A DNA stretch of 29,823 nt from Acidobacteriota bacterium (GCA_013362195.1 JABFWM010000630.1:1-29823); one strand, 5' to 3'; counted from the stretch's first letter, positions 7,791 to 15,650 are shown. The notes: a model not told the origin generated them from the sequence alone. Numbers and translations are program-made.

Positions 7791-7820
7791 TCAGACTGTG
7801 TAGCCGAGGTCACAGTCTGA
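7791..7820. promoter_or_regulatory. Perfect 10-bp inverted repeat with 10-bp spacer (operator/enhancer-like)
   Basis: TCAGACTGTG (7791-7800) and CACAGTCTGA (7811-7820) are exact inverted repeats whose centres are 20 bp apart, two helical turns, suited to a dimeric regulator. The centre lies about 105 bp upstream of the start predicted from the sigma-54-like site, where enhancer-binding proteins usually bind. Alternatively it could be a stem-loop 50 nt downstream of the proline dehydrogenase stop, but no T tract follows. Confidence 0.5.
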
Positions 7821-7870
7821 AGGCAGCGATTTGATGATTTGTCTACTCAGGGGAGACCGATTGCCCGGAG

Positions 7871-8806
7871 TCACTGATCCCGCAGAATTCCCCGGATCAC
7901 GAATCCGACGTTGGCGGGGCGTTCGCCGAGGCGCCGCATGAAGTACGGGAACCATTCACGGCCGAATGGAACATAGACGCGCACGCGGCGGCCTTCGCGG
8001 ACGAGCGACGCCTGGAGATCCCGCCGGATGCCGTACAGCAATTGAAACTCGTAGCGGTCGTTCGGGATACCGTGTTCCCGCGCGAACGCCCGGGTCGCAT
8101 CGATCATCGCCGGATCGTGCGTCGCAATCGCGGGAGACGTACCGGCGGTCAGCAGCACGCGCATGATCCGGACGAACGCCGCGTCGACATCCGCCTTGGC
8201 CTGATAGGCCACCTGCTTCGGCTCTTGGTAGGCGCCCTTCACCAGCCGCACGCGCGCGCCCAGCTCGTTCATCCGCGCGACGTCGCTCTCGCTGCGCGGC
8301 AGCGACGACTGCAGCACGATGCCGGCGTTGCGATAGCCCTGCTGCCACATCGTCTCGAAGATCTCGAGCGTGACGGCGGTGAACGGCGAATTCTCCATGT
8401 CGATGCGCACGAAGAAGTCGTGCGCGCCGGCGCCGTCGAGAATGCGCCGCAGGTTGTCGACGCAGGTTGCGCGATCGATGGTCAGCCCGAGCTGCGTCAG
8501 CTTCAGCGACACGTTGCGCCCGATCCCCGACGCGGCGATCGGTTCGAACAGGGTCAGGTACTGGCGGGTCGCGGCGTCCGCTTCCGCGCCGGTCGCGACG
8601 CTCTCGCCAAGAGCGTCGAGGGTGACGAGCAGGCCCTGGCCTTCGAGCTGACGCGCGGCAGCGATGGCCTCGGCCAGGGTTTCACCGGCGATGAAGCGGC
8701 GTGCGAAACTCCGTGCGTCCCGCATGCCGTAGCGGGAGGCGAGGCCTTTGAGGTGGCGGCTTCCGGCGAGCGTCTGGAAAAAGGCCTTGGAAACGGCGCC
8801 GATCAT
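7871..8806 (-). CDS. Proline dehydrogenase (monofunctional, FAD-dependent)
   Basis: 311 aa. Oxidises L-proline to pyrroline-5-carboxylate using FAD in a (beta/alpha)8 barrel, passing electrons to the membrane quinone pool. Family segments are LDALGE (63-68), RLVKGAY (187-193), FQLLYGIR (254-261) and the C-terminal YVPFG...W..YFMRRLGERPAN (278-299), which holds the Arg pair that grips the proline carboxylate. The length matches monofunctional Bacillus- or Deinococcus-type enzymes; the P5C dehydrogenase half of PutA is absent and not in this window. Last gene of a five-gene operon, its ATG sharing one base with the acyltransferase stop (TGATG). Confidence 0.93.
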   Translation of the reverse strand: MIGAVSKAFFQTLAGSRHLKGLASRYGMRDARSFARRFIAGETLAEAIAAARQLEGQGLLVTLDALGESVATGAEADAATRQYLTLFEPIAASGIGRNVSLKLTQLGLTIDRATCVDNLRRILDGAGAHDFFVRIDMENSPFTAVTLEIFETMWQQGYRNAGIVLQSSLPRSESDVARMNELGARVRLVKGAYQEPKQVAYQAKADVDAAFVRIMRVLLTAGTSPAIATHDPAMIDATRAFAREHGIPNDRYEFQLLYGIRRDLQASLVREGRRVRVYVPFGREWFPYFMRRLGERPANVGFVIRGILRDQ

Positions 8807-9942
8807 CAGTGGGTACGAAGCGGGCGCCGCGGGTCGGCCAGCAGGTGCTGGATGGTCCGCGCGTAGTAACGCAGCACCGTGCGCTGGCGCACGCGGAACC
8901 GGCCGCCCCGTTCGAGGTGGATCACGTCGCGGTCGGCGAGCGCCGGTGCGCCGAGATCCACGGCCTCGCGTCCGCTCTGGACGGCGAGGTTCGCTCCGGC
9001 CTGACGGAGCGCGTCGACGATCGCGTCGGCGCGCCCTTCGAGATCCCGTTTCGCAATCGACGGCCGCATCGCCGAGGCGACGACCGCCGTCGGCAGGACC
9101 TTGTAGAGGCGGCCGATGGCATCGCGGATCAGGTGCGCGAGATCCATCACGTCGCGGCGCGCTTCGGGATCGAACGGCGCCAGCGGAATCGGCTGGCCGA
9201 ACGTCACGAACGCGCGCGACTGATAGCCCACCGCGTAGCGCACCATCTCCGCGACCTCGCGTCCGAACGGCCGCTGACGCCGCTTCATGCCCTGGTGGGC
9301 GAGGATGTGATCCTCCAGCACCAGGTCGTAGGCCACGGCGAGCGGAACGATCACCGAGGACGTGCGATCGGCCTGGAGCGCCGCATGCAGCAGGCCGGTC
9401 TTCGGGGCCTTCATCTCGCCGGAGTAGCTGCGTCCGCCCTCGATGTAGAAGAGCAGATCGTGCCGCTGCAGCAGCTCCGCGACGTAGGCCTTGAGCGTGA
9501 CGAGATACGCCGGATCCTTGGTGTTGCGCCGGATCGGGATCGCGCCGGTGACGTGGCGGTGCAGCAGGCCGAGCGGTCCGCCGAACAGGTTGATCCCGGC
9601 GGCGGTCACCGGCGGCCGGATCCCGTTGTCGTCGAGCACGAGCGGCTCGACGAGATAATCGAGATGGCTCTTGTGATTGGAGATGTAGATGACGCGCCCG
9701 GCGCGCGTCGCCTTCTGCGCGATCTCGACGTGTTCGTCGATGCGCTCGATCTTGCGCAGGATCGGATAGAGCGGGTGTTTGAGCGCGCGGTAGATCGGAT
9801 ACCGCTGCGTGGTGCGCAGTTCCTCGAGGTAGCCGTGGATCCGCTCCCGCGCTTCGATCTCGCTCTGGCCGTGGCCGCCCCGCAGGTAGCGGGCAACGTC
9901 CTTGCGGGCGAGCACCGCCTGGGTGATGTCGTCGGGCAGCAC
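8806..9942 (-). CDS. PlsB-like glycerol-3-phosphate/lysophospholipid acyltransferase
   Basis: 378 aa. Acyltransferase motifs are clear and in order: NHKSHLDY with the catalytic HX4D (His90, Asp95), GAIPIRR (133-139), FYIEGGRSYSG (165-175) followed by PKTG, and VPLAVAYD. The EGGRS form matches PlsB/GNPAT-type enzymes that acylate the sn-1 position, rather than PlsC. It is much shorter than PlsB (about 800 aa), retaining mainly the catalytic domain. The GTG at 9942 is chosen over an ATG at 9987, which lies inside the dehydrogenase gene; it is 16 nt after that stop and a TATAGT hexamer ends 6 nt before it. Peripheral membrane location is expected. Confidence 0.85.
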   Translation of the reverse strand: MLPDDITQAVLARKDVARYLRGGHGQSEIEARERIHGYLEELRTTQRYPIYRALKHPLYPILRKIERIDEHVEIAQKATRAGRVIYISNHKSHLDYLVEPLVLDDNGIRPPVTAAGINLFGGPLGLLHRHVTGAIPIRRNTKDPAYLVTLKAYVAELLQRHDLLFYIEGGRSYSGEMKAPKTGLLHAALQADRTSSVIVPLAVAYDLVLEDHILAHQGMKRRQRPFGREVAEMVRYAVGYQSRAFVTFGQPIPLAPFDPEARRDVMDLAHLIRDAIGRLYKVLPTAVVASAMRPSIAKRDLEGRADAIVDALRQAGANLAVQSGREAVDLGAPALADRDVIHLERGGRFRVRQRTVLRYYARTIQHLLADPRRPLRTH

Positions 9943-9948
9943 CCGGGA

Positions 9949-9954
9949 ACTATA
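9949..9954 (-). promoter_or_regulatory. -10-like TATAGT, possible internal leaderless promoter
   Basis: TATAGT on the minus strand falls in the short gap after the isocitrate dehydrogenase stop and ends 6 nt before the GTG of the acyltransferase gene. It may give separate expression of the last two genes of the operon. Confidence 0.35.
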
Positions 9955-9958
9955 CCAC

Positions 9959-10963
9959 CTACGTCTCGACCTCTTTGCAGATGGCATCGGTGAACTCGGT
10001 GGTGGTCGCCGTTCCGCCCAGATCCCGCGTGCGCACGCGGCCCTCCTGCAGGACGGCGAACAGCGCGGCGCGGATGCGGTCCGCCTTCTGCCGTTCCCCC
10101 ACGTGATCCAGCATCAGGACCGCGGAGAGGAGCAGCGCCGTCGGATTGGCCAGGTTCTTGTCGGCGATATCGGGCGCGCTGCCGTGAACCGCCTCGAACA
10201 CCGCCGCGTGCTCGCCCAGGTTGGCGCCGGGGACGACGCCGAGGCCGCCGACCAGGCCGGCGCACAGGTCCGACACGATGTCGCCATAGAGGTTCGGCAG
10301 CAGCAGCACGTCCATCTTGTCGGGCCGCATGACCAGGTGCATGCACGCGGCGTCGACGATCCGCTCGTCGTAGGTGATGTCGAGAAAGTCGCGCGCGACT
10401 TTGCGGCTGCTGTCCAGGAACAGCCCGTCGCTCAGCTTCATGATGTTCGCCTTGTGGATCGCCGTGACGCGCGACCGGCCGTAGCGGCGCGCGTAGTCGA
10501 ACGCGAACCGCGCGATCCGCGTCGACGCGCGCTCGGTGATGATCTTCAGGCTTTCGACGATCCCCGGGACGATTTCGTGCTCGAGACCGGCGTACAGGTC
10601 CTCGGTGTTCTCGCGCACGATGATCAGGTCGACGTTCTCGAACCGGCTGCTGATCCCCGGCAGGTTGCGAACGGGCCGCAGGTTCGCGTAGAGGTCGAGC
10701 GCCTTGCGCAGGCCGACGTTGACGCTCGTGATCCCTTCGCCGATCGGCGTCGTCACCGGACCTTTCAGCGCGACCTTGTTGCGCCGCACCGATTCGAGGA
10801 GTTCGGCCGGGAGCGACTGCCCGTGCTTCTTGAACGCGAGCACGCCGGCGTCGTGGCGCTCCCAGTCGACGTCTACGGCCGCCGCACGGAACACGCGCAG
10901 CACCGCTTCGGTGACCTCCGGTCCGATGCCGTCGCCGGGCACGAGGGTGATCCTGTGAGCCAT
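9959..10963 (-). CDS. NAD-type isocitrate/isopropylmalate dehydrogenase family protein, probably isocitrate dehydrogenase
   Basis: 334 aa beta-decarboxylating dehydrogenase. Seen: PGDGIGPEV (9-17), TTPIGEGITSVNVGLRK (71-87), DLYANLRPVR (90-99), IVRENTEDLYAGLEHE (115-130), HKANIMK (170-176) and the metal-binding NLYGDIVSD with Asp228 and Asp232. The Ser in TSVNVGLRK and the DLYANLRPV segment fit NAD-dependent isocitrate dehydrogenases (IDH3-like) better than LeuB, which has a different recognition loop; homoisocitrate dehydrogenase remains possible. E. coli-type NADP Icd is about 80 residues longer. The ATG at 10963 is chosen because the family begins at ITLVPGDGIG; it is 7 nt after the upstream stop. 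Expected role: 2-oxoglutarate formation in the TCA cycle. Confidence 0.85.
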   Translation of the reverse strand: MAHRITLVPGDGIGPEVTEAVLRVFRAAAVDVDWERHDAGVLAFKKHGQSLPAELLESVRRNKVALKGPVTTPIGEGITSVNVGLRKALDLYANLRPVRNLPGISSRFENVDLIIVRENTEDLYAGLEHEIVPGIVESLKIITERASTRIARFAFDYARRYGRSRVTAIHKANIMKLSDGLFLDSSRKVARDFLDITYDERIVDAACMHLVMRPDKMDVLLLPNLYGDIVSDLCAGLVGGLGVVPGANLGEHAAVFEAVHGSAPDIADKNLANPTALLLSAVLMLDHVGERQKADRIRAALFAVLQEGRVRTRDLGGTATTTEFTDAICKEVET

Positions 10964-10970
10964 CGTCGCG

Positions 10971-11438
10971 TTATCCGCCTTCGGCGAGGCGCTCCGCGAG
11001 GAGCGCGGCAATCGGCTCGAGCAGCGCGCGGTCGCCCGGCCCGAACGCCGCCGCGCGATCGCTGTCGATGTCGATCTCGCCGTACACCTCGCCGTCCTGC
11101 ATGATCGGGACGACGATCTCCGATTGCGTGTCGACGCTGCACGCCAGATAGCGCGGGTCCGCGTTCACGTCGTCGACGACAATGGTTGCCTTCTCCGTCG
11201 CCGCGGCGCCGCAGATACCGCGGCCGAGCGGAATGCGCGTGTGCGGCGATGGCTTGCCGAGAAACGGCCCGAGCACGAGATCGTTGCCGTCGAGCACGTA
11301 GATGCCCACCCACGTGTAGGCGGGCACTCCGTCCTTGAGCAGACGGACGGTCTGCGTCATTGCAGACGCCGCGTTCGGCGCCGCCGCGATCGCGGAAGAC
11401 ACCGCGCGAAACAGCTCATCGCGGTCCATGTCGGTCAT
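10971..11438 (-). CDS. GAF-domain protein related to free methionine-(R)-sulfoxide reductase
   Basis: 155 aa single GAF domain. It follows E. coli YebR/MsrC closely: the YTWVGIYVLD strand (41-50), LVLGPFLGK (54-62), RIPLGRGICG (68-77) and the YLACS...SEIVVPI segment. Two of the three redox cysteines are present, Cys76 and the catalytic-position Cys100. The first (YebR Cys84) is replaced by His66. It may reduce free Met-R-sulfoxide with a different resolving path, or be a GAF sensor. The ATG at 11438 overlaps the upstream DUF4149 stop as ATGA; an alternative ATG lies at 11429. Second gene of the operon. Confidence 0.8.
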   Translation of the reverse strand: MTDMDRDELFRAVSSAIAAAPNAASAMTQTVRLLKDGVPAYTWVGIYVLDGNDLVLGPFLGKPSPHTRIPLGRGICGAAATEKATIVVDDVNADPRYLACSVDTQSEIVVPIMQDGEVYGEIDIDSDRAAAFGPGDRALLEPIAALLAERLAEGG

Positions 11439-11917
11439 TCTTTGAGTTCCCAGTACATCAGGGCGAGGCCGCCGAGGAGCGGCACGAGCTGCAGCCCCGT
11501 CGACACGGCGTGAAGGCGCCCGAACTCGGCGCGCCGCGGGTCGCCGGCTGGCAGGCTCGAAGGGGCGGCGCCAATCGTCTGCTGCAGACGGGCGATGCGT
11601 CCCGCCACGTACCATCCACTCACGATCGTGGTCGCGAGCATGGCCGCGGCGATCGCGAGCCGCCAGCCGAACCGCATCGGCCGCGGTCCGAGGATCCGCC
11701 GGACGATGAGCGTCAGGATCAGCAGCGTGCCGGCCAGGTACGTGACGAGGTGGAAGCGCCGCAGCGTCTCGCCGAACACCGCGCCTGCCAGCAGCCGCCC
11801 GTCCGCGCGACGGTCGAGCACCTCGAAGATCGACGGCGCCGCCACCCCGCCGAGCGCCACCAGGCCGCCGATCCAGACGACGAGCATCAGCAGTGCGGCA
11901 AACCGCAGCGCGAGCAT
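11435..11917 (-). CDS. DUF4149 (TMEM205-like) integral membrane protein
   Basis: 160 aa with about four hydrophobic helices: residues 2-27, 53-73, 83-105 and 138-156. The GG...GVAAPSIFE segment after the first helix and the RRFHLVTYLAGTL segment in the second match DUF4149/TMEM205-like proteins. Function is not established; inner-membrane location is expected. First gene of a five-gene operon. The ATG at 11917 is 6 nt after a perfect minus-strand TATAAT, with no room for a leader or ribosome-binding site. Confidence 0.78.
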   Translation of the reverse strand: MLALRFAALLMLVVWIGGLVALGGVAAPSIFEVLDRRADGRLLAGAVFGETLRRFHLVTYLAGTLLILTLIVRRILGPRPMRFGWRLAIAAAMLATTIVSGWYVAGRIARLQQTIGAAPSSLPAGDPRRAEFGRLHAVSTGLQLVPLLGGLALMYWELKE

Positions 11918-11923
11918 CCGCTC

Positions 11924-11931
11924 ATTATAAT
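11924..11931. promoter_or_regulatory. Shared palindromic -10 (ATTATAAT) driving divergent leaderless genes
   Basis: ATTATAAT contains a perfect TATAAT on both strands: plus 11926-11931 and minus 11929-11924. The minus copy ends 6 nt before the DUF4149 ATG and the plus copy ends 7 nt before the TTG of the DUF255 gene. Both transcripts should start at or next to the start codon. The whole intergenic gap is 21 bp. Confidence 0.6.
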
Positions 11932-11938
11932 TGACGGT

Positions 11939-13336
11939 TTGAACGCCTCCCCGATCGCCTGGCTGACGTGGAGCGCCGATGCGTTTGCGCGCGCGGCGCG
12001 CGAAGGCAAGCCCGTGCTGCTGTCGATCACCGCCGCGTGGTGCCGCGCGTGCCGCGAGATGGACCGCGTCACCTACGCCGACCCGCGGATCGCCGCGCTC
12101 GTCGACGCGCGGTTCGTGCCGGTTCGCGTCGACACCGATCATCGGCCCGACATCAACGAGCGCTACAACGTGGGCGGCTGGCCGACGACGGCGTTCCTCA
12201 CGCCAGAGGGCGACCTGATCGGCGGTGGCACGTTCATGACGGTCGAGCGCATGCCCGGCATTCTCATGCGCGTCGCCGAGGCGTTCACGTCGCGGGCGCA
12301 GGAGATTGTGGCGGCGCGCGCGTCGGCCGGGCCGCCGGAGCGCCTCGATGGCGAGGCGGCCGTCGATCCGGGTGCGTTGATCGCGTCGATCTTCGCGAGC
12401 TACGACGAGGAGTTCGGCGGGTTCGGCGTCGAGCCGAAGTTCCCGCACACGGCGGCGCTGCACCTGGCGATCGCGCTCTATCGCGACAGCGGCGACGATC
12501 GCTGGCGCGGGATCGTCGAACGCACGCTCGACGCGATGGCCGACGGCGGGTTGTGGGATGGCGACGGCGGCGGGTTCCACCGCTACGCGGCGTCGCGCGA
12601 CTGGCAGCTGCCGCACGACGGGAAGCTGCTCGACACCAACGCGCTGCTGCTGCGCGCCTATGCCGAGGCGGCCGCCGTGTTTCAGCGCGAGAGCGATCGG
12701 GCGCGCTGCGCGGCCATCGCGCGGTTCATCACGTCACGCCTGCGGGCGGAAGGCGGCGGGTATTTCGGAAGCGATGCGGATCGCATCCTCTACGCCGACG
12801 CGAATGGCGCCGCGGCGGGCGCGCTCCTCGCGGCCGGCGCCGTCCTCGGCGATCGCCTCCTGATTCAGGAGGCGCTGACGTCGTTCGAACGCGTCGTGCT
12901 CGCCTGCTACAAGCCGGGCGCCGGCGTCGCGCACTATTTCGACGACGCGCCGCGCGTGCGCGGGCTGCTCGCGGATCAGGTGTCGACGATCGTGGCGCTG
13001 CTCGATGCGCACGACATCACCGGTGGCGAACCCTACGTGATGATGGCGGAAGAGATCGGGCACTTCCTCGTCCGGGAGCTGTGGGACGACCGCGGCGGGT
13101 TCTTCGATCGCGCCGCAGCCCCGGATGACATCGGCCTGCTGCGGACGCGGCGCAAGCCGTTCGTCGCCAACGCCGAGGCGGCGCTCGCATGCGCCCGCCT
13201 CGACCAGGCGGGCCACGCATTCGATTTCGGGCCCCACGCCGCGGGCGCGCTCGCCGTCGCGGCGCGCGAGGCGCCTGCGCAAGGACCGCTCGCGGCGCAC
13301 TACGTGCTCGCGGCGCGGCACGTACACCGCCGGTGA
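11939..13336 (+). CDS. DUF255 thioredoxin-fold protein (YyaL / SPATA20-like), short form
   Basis: 465 aa. The N-terminal thioredoxin-like domain carries a CxxC site, WCRAC (Cys35, Cys38), in SITAAWCRACREMD, and cis-Pro-type VGGWPTT. It is followed by EEFGGFGVEPKFPH and a helical region like the (alpha/alpha)6 barrel of YyaL proteins (GLWDGDGGGFHRYA, LPHDGKLLDTNALLL). Family members are usually 650-700 aa, so this is a shortened version. Biochemical role is unknown; disulfide or sugar-related functions have been suggested from fold alone. The TTG at 11939 is the only start that keeps the conserved N-terminus; it follows a TATAAT by 7 nt and lacks a Shine-Dalgarno. Confidence 0.82.
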   Translation: MNASPIAWLTWSADAFARAAREGKPVLLSITAAWCRACREMDRVTYADPRIAALVDARFVPVRVDTDHRPDINERYNVGGWPTTAFLTPEGDLIGGGTFMTVERMPGILMRVAEAFTSRAQEIVAARASAGPPERLDGEAAVDPGALIASIFASYDEEFGGFGVEPKFPHTAALHLAIALYRDSGDDRWRGIVERTLDAMADGGLWDGDGGGFHRYAASRDWQLPHDGKLLDTNALLLRAYAEAAAVFQRESDRARCAAIARFITSRLRAEGGGYFGSDADRILYADANGAAAGALLAAGAVLGDRLLIQEALTSFERVVLACYKPGAGVAHYFDDAPRVRGLLADQVSTIVALLDAHDITGGEPYVMMAEEIGHFLVRELWDDRGGFFDRAAAPDDIGLLRTRRKPFVANAEAALACARLDQAGHAFDFGPHAAGALAVAAREAPAQGPLAAHYVLAARHVHRR

Positions 13337-13342
13337 TAGACT
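13334..13342 (+). promoter_or_regulatory. Extended -10-like TGaTAGACT
   Basis: TG, one base, then TAGACT matches the extended -10 layout. The TG belongs to the DUF255 stop codon. It ends 13 nt before the ATG of the transketolase-like gene, so the second gene could also be transcribed on its own with a very short leader. Confidence 0.3.
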
Positions 13343-13355
13343 GGGCATTTCCGCC

Positions 13356-15626
13356 ATGCATACGCGCATTGCCGATCCCCTGACGACGCTCACGACCGAG
13401 CAGGACGCGCGGAACGCCGCCCTTCTCAGCCACACGCCCCATCTCGGGCAGCGCATCGAATCGAAGGTGCTGCCGTTCACGCTCAATCTCGCCGCGCCCG
13501 AGCTGAGCGCGGAGGACGACACGGCACTCAGTGCGCTCGAGAAGACGTCCGCGCGCACGGCCATCGAATCGCTCGTGTCGCTCGCGAAGGTGAACGACAT
13601 CGATCATCTCGGCGGCGGGTTGGAGCTGATCGCGGCGTTGCACATGACGCTCGCCGTCACCGATTACGAGCGCACGCATTTCACGATCGAGCACGGCCAC
13701 GCGAGCATCGGCTACTACGCGGCGCTCGCGACGCTGGGGTTCCTGGATCGCCAGCGGGTGATCGAGCGCTTCCGGCGCAGCCTCGACATCGCGGGACATG
13801 TGTCCTGGGTGCCGGGTGGCACGGAACTCAGCTCGGGCCGCCTCGGCGTCATGTTTCCGGTCGGCACGGGGCTCGCGCTCGGCGTGCGCGGACGGCTCGG
13901 ATCCGGAGCACACGTCATCTGTCACTGCGGCGACGCCGGATGGATTTCGGGCCAGGCGTTGAACGGCTTCAATGCGGCCGCGGTGCACCGTGCGCCGATC
14001 ACCTTCGTGATGCACCGCAACGGCATCCAGTTGTCCGGCACGACGCGGCACATCATGAACCAGGATCCGCGGCCGATCATCTCGAGCTTCGGCATCCGCA
14101 TCCTCGAGATCCGCTCGCTGCACGAGCGCCGCGAGCTCTTTGCCGCGTACCGCGAGGCGTTTGCCTCGGCACAGGCCGGCCGTCCAACGCTGATCTATCC
14201 GACCGGCTGGGGGTTCCCCGGCGACGAGCCGGTCACGATTGCGACCTTCGGCCGCAAGTACGAGATCGTCGAAGAGACGGCGGCGTTCGCGGCGGAGCAC
14301 AACGTGGCGCTCGACACGCGCGTCTGGATTCCCGGATCGCTCATGAGTTTCCGGGACATCCGTGCGATGCTCCAGTGCCTGTTCTACGTGAACGATCTGC
14401 CGGGCGGCGAAGCGCACCACGACGGCGGCATGAAAGGGCGCGACGCGCAGGCGGTGCTGTCGAGCCGTCTGCTCGCCGTCTCCGGCGCCGAAGCGTCCCG
14501 GCTCGACGCGCTGCGCGCGCAGCCGCCGCGCACGGTCGTGACGGTGGCCCGGCCCGCGAAGGGCACGCCGAACCTGACGCTCGCCCACGCAGACCTGAAG
14601 GACATCGCGCTGCCCGGTCCCGACAAACCCGTGTCGCCGCGGGCCGGCTCCGAAGCCGCCTACGTCGCCGTCGCGAAGAAATATCCGAAGCAGTGCTTCG
14701 TCGTCTCGGCGGACCTGAATCCCTCCACCCGGCTGGAGAAAGCGGTCAAGCTCATTCCGGCGGCGCACAGCTTCGAAATGAGCATCGAGGAGCAGGCGGC
14801 CACGCTGCTGGCCGACGGCCTCGCCTTCAGCAGCCGCGAACCGCAGCTCAACGTGTTCTCCACCTTCGCGGCGTTTCTCGAAGGGATCGCGCGCGAGGGC
14901 TTCGAGATGTGGAAGTACCAGCGCAACCTCACGGGATTCAACGAAGGGCTGAACGTGCTGATGCACTTTGCGCACGTCGGCGCGTGCACCGGCCGCGATC
15001 ACTTCTCCGGATGGAGTCTCGACTGGATCAACCTGGCCCTCGGCTATCTGCCGTACCTGCGCCGCTTCTACGCGCCGTCGGATGCGCGCGCGGCGTTCCT
15101 CGCCGTCCGCGACGCCGCGTCCGGCTACGGCGGCCACATCGTTGCCGTGCCGCGCGACAATCTGCCGATCCTCACGCGCGCCGACGGCAAGACGCCGTTG
15201 TGGCAGGCGACCGATGCCTGGGCGCCGGTGACGCCGTTCCGTCAGCGCGACGGCGCCAAGGCCGTGATTCTCACCGTCGGCGCGCCGAGCTCTCTCGCCG
15301 GCGAGGCCAGCGACAAGGCAGCGTCGCGCGGTGTCGCGGTCGACGCCTTCGTCGTGAATGGCTTTCCGATGGACGAGGATTTCCTCGCGGAGCTGCCGCG
15401 CACATACGATCGCATCGTCACGCTCGAAGACGGCCTGATCGGGACGGTCGATGCGGGCCTGCGCGGGTTCGCCGCGTTCGTGGCCGGCAAGCTCGCCGGG
15501 TACGGACTGCGGCTCGACCACTTCGGCATCGTCGATCCGCGCGTGGCGCCGTCGGACACCTTCCAGGAGGTGTGGGCCCACTACGGCATGACCTCCGACG
15601 CCATCGCCGATCGGCTGACGCGGTGA
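13356..15626 (+). CDS. Atypical transketolase-like thiamine-diphosphate enzyme
   Basis: 756 aa with transketolase/E1-type architecture. The N-terminal ThDP domain has HLGGGLELIAALH (84-96), HGHASIGYY (113-121) and a cofactor motif with GDA (192-194) instead of GDG, ending at Asn222. The pyrimidine domain carries SIEEQAATLLADGLAF with the expected catalytic Glu near 478-479. A C-terminal transketolase-like domain follows (AVILTVGAPS onward). An extra segment between the first two domains (about 340-430, with GGEAHHDGGMKGRDAQ) is not one I recognise. The normal transketolase pentose-phosphate-binding pattern is not evident, so the substrate may be a 2-oxo acid or another sugar. The gene is 19 nt after the DUF255 gene. 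Confidence 0.75.
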   Translation: MHTRIADPLTTLTTEQDARNAALLSHTPHLGQRIESKVLPFTLNLAAPELSAEDDTALSALEKTSARTAIESLVSLAKVNDIDHLGGGLELIAALHMTLAVTDYERTHFTIEHGHASIGYYAALATLGFLDRQRVIERFRRSLDIAGHVSWVPGGTELSSGRLGVMFPVGTGLALGVRGRLGSGAHVICHCGDAGWISGQALNGFNAAAVHRAPITFVMHRNGIQLSGTTRHIMNQDPRPIISSFGIRILEIRSLHERRELFAAYREAFASAQAGRPTLIYPTGWGFPGDEPVTIATFGRKYEIVEETAAFAAEHNVALDTRVWIPGSLMSFRDIRAMLQCLFYVNDLPGGEAHHDGGMKGRDAQAVLSSRLLAVSGAEASRLDALRAQPPRTVVTVARPAKGTPNLTLAHADLKDIALPGPDKPVSPRAGSEAAYVAVAKKYPKQCFVVSADLNPSTRLEKAVKLIPAAHSFEMSIEEQAATLLADGLAFSSREPQLNVFSTFAAFLEGIAREGFEMWKYQRNLTGFNEGLNVLMHFAHVGACTGRDHFSGWSLDWINLALGYLPYLRRFYAPSDARAAFLAVRDAASGYGGHIVAVPRDNLPILTRADGKTPLWQATDAWAPVTPFRQRDGAKAVILTVGAPSSLAGEASDKAASRGVAVDAFVVNGFPMDEDFLAELPRTYDRIVTLEDGLIGTVDAGLRGFAAFVAGKLAGYGLRLDHFGIVDPRVAPSDTFQEVWAHYGMTSDAIADRLTR

Positions 15627-15650
15627 CGTCTTCCGCTGCCTGAGGTGCTG

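Noticed and set aside
7628..7834. 68-codon ORF on the plus strand in the zinc-ribbon upstream region
   Set aside because: No ribosome-binding site, poor codon pattern, and it runs across the inverted repeat and promoter-like site.
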